Shown: positions 5,301-7,789 of the stretch, in pieces
How the letters are laid out: each line of letters opens with the position of its first letter
Position numbering within the stretch: position 1 is the first letter of the stretch
Assembly (NCBI GenBank): GCA_016786525.1
Contig: JAEUVW010000184.1
Coordinates: 1-7,789 of the forward strand
DNA length: 7,789 nt
Direction of reading: 5' to 3'
DNA from: Chitinophagaceae bacterium
GTDB taxonomy: Bacteria > Bacteroidota > Bacteroidia > Chitinophagales > Chitinophagaceae
The notes under the pieces: generated by a model
Seen by the model: only the letters and a program-made list of their open reading frames with translations
The model's database searches: none
Told to the model about the DNA's origin: nothing
Program-made: the position numbers and the translations under genes

Positions 5301-7789
5301 TGCCGGCGCCACTGGGCGACCTGTTCAACATTGTCGGTGCCAGGCTGGCGCGCTTCAACCCCGTGACCCTGGAGATCGATTTCGCGATCAAGGTAGACCT
5401 GGGTATCATCACCGTAGACAAATTCAAGCTGAAAATACCCATCGACCCGGGCGGCGCACCCCAGATCATCCCCAGCGGCGTGAAAGTCAACATTCCCGGA
5501 GTGATCACCGGCAACGGTTTTGTAGAGATCGTAGATACTGAGATTGCCGATGACGAGGGCAACAAGACCATTGCAAAAGGCGTGGAGGGCGGACTGGACC
5601 TGACGCTTGTGAGCCTGAAAATCAGGATTGCCGCAAACATCGGGGTCGGCACGCTGAAGGATGCAGCGACCGGCCGCGAGGCGGTCAGCGTGTTCCTCGG
5701 CATGGTCGTCAAATTCCCGACACCCATCATACTGGGCGCTACCGGCCTGGGCATCTATGGCTTTATGGGCCTGTTTGCGATGCACTACCGCCGCCTGGAA
5801 GATCCGAACCCCGACCCTACTAAAGCTGTAGGCCCTGCCCTGAACTGGCTGATCAAAGCCGATGGCGACCCCACGCGCCTGCGCACCAAAAACGGGGATT
5901 CCGCCGCACTCGCCTTAAAACCTACCGGGCCCAAGCTCTGGGAAATGGCCTTCGACCGCTGGAGCTTCGGCATCGGTGTATTGCTGGGTACCACCGAAGG
6001 CGGTATGCTGATGAACATGCAAGGTATGCTGGTGCTGGAATTGCCCGGCCCCCGTATCCTCATCATGGTCAAAGTGCAGATCGTTACGGTGCTGCCCAGC
6101 CAGCCGGCCACACCGGCCAAAAGCCTGGAGACCGGCATCCTTGGCATTGTAGACATTGACTTCGGCAAACAGCAGCTGACCCTGGGTGTGATGCTCAATT
6201 TCAGCATCGAGCAGGTATTGGCCCTGACTATCCCCGTAGAGCTGTTCTTTAAATGGGACAACCCCAGCAACTGGCACTTTTACCTGGGTACCATTGCCCA
6301 ACCCGCCTCTGCAACCATCCTGGACATCGTGCGCGGCAGTGCCTACCTGATGATACAGGGCAACGAGCTGGTGTATGCAGACTATGGCAACAAAGTTCCT
6401 GCCTTCCTGCGCGACAAACGATTGAACGGCATTGCGATTGCCGTGGGCCTTGAAGCCTCAATTATATTAGGAAGCGAAAGTTCCGGCGTATACCTGAAAA
6501 TAGCCGCCGGCGCTCACCTGGGCGTCAGCTTCGCACCCTTCCTGGTGGTGGGTACCATGTACTTTACCGGCAAACTGCGCCTGCTCATCATCAGTATCGG
6601 CGCCAATGGCAGCTTTGATGTACTGGTGACCAAACGGAAAAACCACGATGAACTGAAAGTGTACATGCACGGTGAAGTCTGTGGCAGTATAGACCTGTTC
6701 TTCTTCGAGATCAGCGCCTGTATCGGTATCACCATCGGCGACGAAGACTTTGACATCGAAGCACCAAAACTGGTGCGGGGCGTGTACCTTCAGAGTTTCA
6801 GCCCGGTGCTGAGCAGCGGGCAGGGCAGCACCAAACCGATTGATGCCAGCCTGGGTAATGCGTTTGATACCGCTTCAGGAGCGATCCCGTCCGACCTGAT
6901 TTCTGTGCCCATCGATTCTTTGCCGGTAATCCAACTGCATGCCTCACCGAAATTACATACGGACTTTGACCTCAATTCATTTATCAAATCGCCGGGCAAC
7001 ATCAGCGGCACCATGGGTGAACTGATGCTCAGCGATGAAGTAAAAGTGGTCTATACCTTGAACTCCGTCACACTGACCGAAAACGGGAGTCCCTACGTCA
7101 GTGACATTGCACCCGCTGAACCGCCCAGCGTATGGCGCATCGACAGGCCTGCCAACAACAGTGTGACCGATACAGCCATAGACCTGGCTACCTTCAGCAG
7201 GACACCCGCCACAGCGCCGCATGCGATTGAGCGCAGCAGTGAACTGAACAAAAATGTCACCGTTCGCTGGGAAAATGCCTGTAAGAAAGCGGCCCCGCCT
7301 GCACCCGTACTGTACAGCTTCTGTGAACAGGCACTGGGCTTCTCTGCCAAAGGCTGGACATTGATCGGTATCCCTAAACCAGATCCTGCCGGGACGGTAC
7401 GTACCCAGCCTGTACATAAAACCATGCGGGTGTACCAGCACAATCCCGCAGAGCAATTCAGCACTTTAAGCATGGTGCTGGGCAACCTGGGTTACGAAAC
7501 CTGCAACGCCGCAAAAGTAGTGGGCATCGATTCGATCAACGTAAACATACCGGAAACCCGGCAGCAGAAATGCTTCAAACTGACCGCAAGCAAGATCAAC
7601 TACAAAGCCAATCCCCTGCTTGTCGAAAACGAACTGAAAATCTTCAGCGCCGAAGACAAACGTTCTTTCTACACCACGGCCAAAGGATTCATCCAGCACG
7701 ATGCGCTGAAACCCTTTGAAAGCCCCTACCATACTAATTTTCGCAGCATACAGAAAAGGATTGCGCTGAGCATACGCGAATACATGCGC
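2354..7789 (+). CDS. Giant multidomain protein with Ig-like, OmpA-like and DUF6603-like regions (3' partial, at least 1812 aa)
   Basis: The frame runs from ATG 2354 to the last base with no stop (1812 codons). The start is fixed by an in-frame TGA at 2321-2323 with no other start codon in between. The N-terminus MPVSRLGLFDLLAPQYLAVL lacks a basic n-region followed by a Sec-type core, so I see no signal peptide. Approximate layout: 1-340, an unrecognised acidic beta-rich region with YIGQALIYY and FRVKDALISFAGEVSLE; 344-432, an Ig/PKD/SprB-like domain (LQIEGGMPAYTI, then VAVHDSS-type strands); 533-664, OmpA-like; 680-711, Pro/Thr linker; 819-880, two hydrophobic segments. From 880 to ~1465 comes a long beta-rich region with FPTPIILGATGLGIYGFMG (from 1121), LELPGPRILI (1228), GILGIVDIDFG (1261), NWHFYLG and GEVCGSIDLFFFEISACIG (1440). 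The last ~350 residues are Ala/Pro/Ser-rich with beta-like stretches. The 880-1465 pattern recalls DUF6603-type proteins from memory, unverified. The function is unknown; a structural or delivered surface protein is plausible. Confidence 0.92.
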   Translation, partial: MPVSRLGLFDLLAPQYLAVLGVDEFNSFYTDSSVVYTGIASFRGTGGGTAEMVYEQPSGSRFTWENEKLHFRMIIPRDGAEFIDEAVNDFSSGDTSKLPETSALLNDLRAAGNADMDADTDPSTPEIETLVVDYPVVAFRLELLVDILNFSLGEDWKPGIINPSDNRVKVDPDHANERVLISLPKVLFSYTQGDNDDDLQPTFKIESWGLAGFDAPQDLAMGELIRMNPSIAVHKSEHVAFSIDEVIIDASKESTPPQIMEHFGVDEEWEGLYIGQALIYYSNDQGVGFNFRVKDALISFAGEVSLEAALDIYLNETASHITTTPVFYNGADRVTSVVRGIVDPPVETAPSGTPPGSVTVQQNAVMQLQIEGGMPAYTIHVWQGSTDLWDSSTRQATFATVGQSDIFIAVHDSSTGTILRSAEHIRVTVEAVSTTVTPPSGTSADRPETEPLEALQPFNISGNDSTHELLVTANGRSVNLEVRGAGDFTLDLSGSQVRSYRNQRNITLTVPNDSNIAVALSFDHIPANTVLANDIRFNYNKPANATELPRYANLSINDGEFLRTYPPASRDFPDAANVSSIQLEGWASLEVFANGTTSGASRDQELSRLRCEAVKQAMQAHYPGVTFNTPVLNGHNNLPNSSEPFDRNNPNHTNDENRLVKIKFNSREVPAVNITASIVRPPHTGTTTPTTPATTPSTPPAAPPLPNSVPPVIKQLGIRVKIERNMLSLLELYGKVDFQTEMEDKIRNGAVASPPPGGTPDTGGSLGMQHGNQADGIIDFKVCYQYDRATNETTLIFKLHSDEADTDGLLHMDNAGRTSALKNIFGALLLFAPIINSAATAVGSNVDNPGAWMLLGASLAVPVFIGAAGVFLTRKVILYGGEARTRFVTPAPGEPLRSLDLGLVFDYEVQFDIVCASLGIGTNRTTDIPDAQLPPPLRARYKAIGFNINYSDTPTYKGFTYTPVFDASRGYDLDLSDPSLFQLPAPLGDLFNIVGARLARFNPVTLEIDFAIKVDLGIITVDKFKLKIPIDPGGAPQIIPSGVKVNIPGVITGNGFVEIVDTEIADDEGNKTIAKGVEGGLDLTLVSLKIRIAANIGVGTLKDAATGREAVSVFLGMVVKFPTPIILGATGLGIYGFMGLFAMHYRRLEDPNPDPTKAVGPALNWLIKADGDPTRLRTKNGDSAALALKPTGPKLWEMAFDRWSFGIGVLLGTTEGGMLMNMQGMLVLELPGPRILIMVKVQIVTVLPSQPATPAKSLETGILGIVDIDFGKQQLTLGVMLNFSIEQVLALTIPVELFFKWDNPSNWHFYLGTIAQPASATILDIVRGSAYLMIQGNELVYADYGNKVPAFLRDKRLNGIAIAVGLEASIILGSESSGVYLKIAAGAHLGVSFAPFLVVGTMYFTGKLRLLIISIGANGSFDVLVTKRKNHDELKVYMHGEVCGSIDLFFFEISACIGITIGDEDFDIEAPKLVRGVYLQSFSPVLSSGQGSTKPIDASLGNAFDTASGAIPSDLISVPIDSLPVIQLHASPKLHTDFDLNSFIKSPGNISGTMGELMLSDEVKVVYTLNSVTLTENGSPYVSDIAPAEPPSVWRIDRPANNSVTDTAIDLATFSRTPATAPHAIERSSELNKNVTVRWENACKKAAPPAPVLYSFCEQALGFSAKGWTLIGIPKPDPAGTVRTQPVHKTMRVYQHNPAEQFSTLSMVLGNLGYETCNAAKVVGIDSINVNIPETRQQKCFKLTASKINYKANPLLVENELKIFSAEDKRSFYTTAKGFIQHDALKPFESPYHTNFRSIQKRIALSIREYMR
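3383..3649 (+). other. Ig/PKD/SprB-like beta-sandwich domain (protein domain)
   Basis: Residues ~344-432 of the giant protein begin after a Pro/Thr-rich hinge (PPVETAPSGTPPG). They contain LQIEGGMPAYTIHVWQGS, then a TFATVGQSDIFIAVHDSSTG stretch, and end in RVTVEA. This follows the Bacteroidota extracellular repeat pattern 'GG-x-P-x-Y-x-x-x-W-x-x-G ... G-x-x-x-x-x-V-x-D'. It occurs once, not as a tandem array. It probably acts as a spacer or binding module. Confidence 0.6.
3950..4345 (+). other. OmpA-like (peptidoglycan-associated) domain embedded in the giant protein
   Basis: Residues ~533-664 follow the OmpA C-terminal pattern. A first strand NDIRFNYNKPA (533-) matches the family's 'I-x-F-x-F-x-x'. 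The second strand with its loop, SIQLEGWASLEV, matches 'I-x-I-x-G-x-x-S', with GWASLE at 585-590. The helix LSRLRCEAVKQAM (606-) matches 'LSxxRAxAVxxxL', and the closing ENRLVKIKF (656-664) matches 'NRRVxI'. Arg610 sits at the diaminopimelate-contacting Arg of known members, while the usual Asp of 'GHTD' is Ser588 here. An insert of about 30 residues with Asn/Pro-rich sequence lies between the helix and the last strand. Peptidoglycan binding is therefore possible but not assured. Confidence 0.72.
4391..4486 (+). other. Pro/Thr-rich low-complexity interdomain linker
   Basis: Residues ~680-711 are almost entirely Pro, Thr, Ala and Ser (TGTTTPTTPATTPSTPPAAP). The DNA is a simple ACC/ACA/CCC-type run. 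It separates the OmpA-like half from the hydrophobic and DUF6603-like half and probably forms an extended flexible tether. Such tracts can vary in length between strains. Confidence 0.85.
4808..4993 (+). other. Pair of hydrophobic segments, possible membrane hairpin
   Basis: Two apolar stretches lie close together in the giant protein. The first is FGALLLFAPIINSAATAVG (residues ~826-844) and the second is WMLLGASLAVPVFIGAAGVF (~852-871), joined by a short polar turn (SNVDNPGA) and followed by TRKVILYGG. The lengths suit two membrane-spanning helices, with Arg/Lys after the second. They could equally be a buried helical hairpin within a large soluble protein, since the rest is beta-rich and leaderless. 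Confidence 0.55.

Noticed and set aside
4916..5785. 289-codon open frame on the minus strand
   Set aside because: It is an antisense shadow of the same kind. It has no recognisable domain, is rich in His/Gln/Ala/Asp from reversed codons, and has no promoter or start signal of its own.

Overview
The window looks like chromosomal DNA from a member of the phylum Bacteroidota. The clearest marker is the C-terminus of the first protein, which reads as a type IX secretion (T9SS) type A sorting domain, a system confined to this phylum. Neither gene has an obvious Shine-Dalgarno sequence, and codon choice favours CTG, GCC, GGC and GTA. A moderately GC-rich Chitinophagaceae-like organism would fit, but I cannot fix the genus from sequence alone.

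There are two genes, both on the + strand and both cut by the window edges. Bases 1-2016 hold the 3' part of a secreted fibre-like protein. It has a beta-sandwich N-terminal region, two 'GIGT/GFGT' stalk motifs, a peptidase S74 intramolecular chaperone domain of phage-tailspike type, a short coiled coil and a T9SS sorting domain. A strong rho-independent terminator (2052-2090) follows, inside a 337-base intergenic region that becomes AT-rich before the next gene.

Bases 2354-7789 are one uninterrupted reading frame of 1812 codons that starts at an ATG and has no stop before the window ends. It is easy to miss because it is open at the 3' edge. It encodes a giant multidomain protein with no recognisable Sec signal peptide. 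In order it has a novel N-terminal beta-rich region, an Ig/PKD-like domain, an OmpA-like (peptidoglycan-associated) fold, a Pro/Thr-rich linker and a pair of hydrophobic segments. A long beta-rich region follows whose pattern recalls the DUF6603 type of very large bacterial proteins, and then an Ala/Pro-rich C-terminal part.

The two genes are separated by a terminator and are probably transcribed independently. Nothing here proves they work together. The fibre-type chaperone domain next to a giant, leaderless, OmpA-domain protein is the interesting feature of the locus. A link to a cell-surface or contractile-injection-type apparatus is a hypothesis that the flanking genes would settle. Long antisense open frames opposite both genes are codon-bias shadows.
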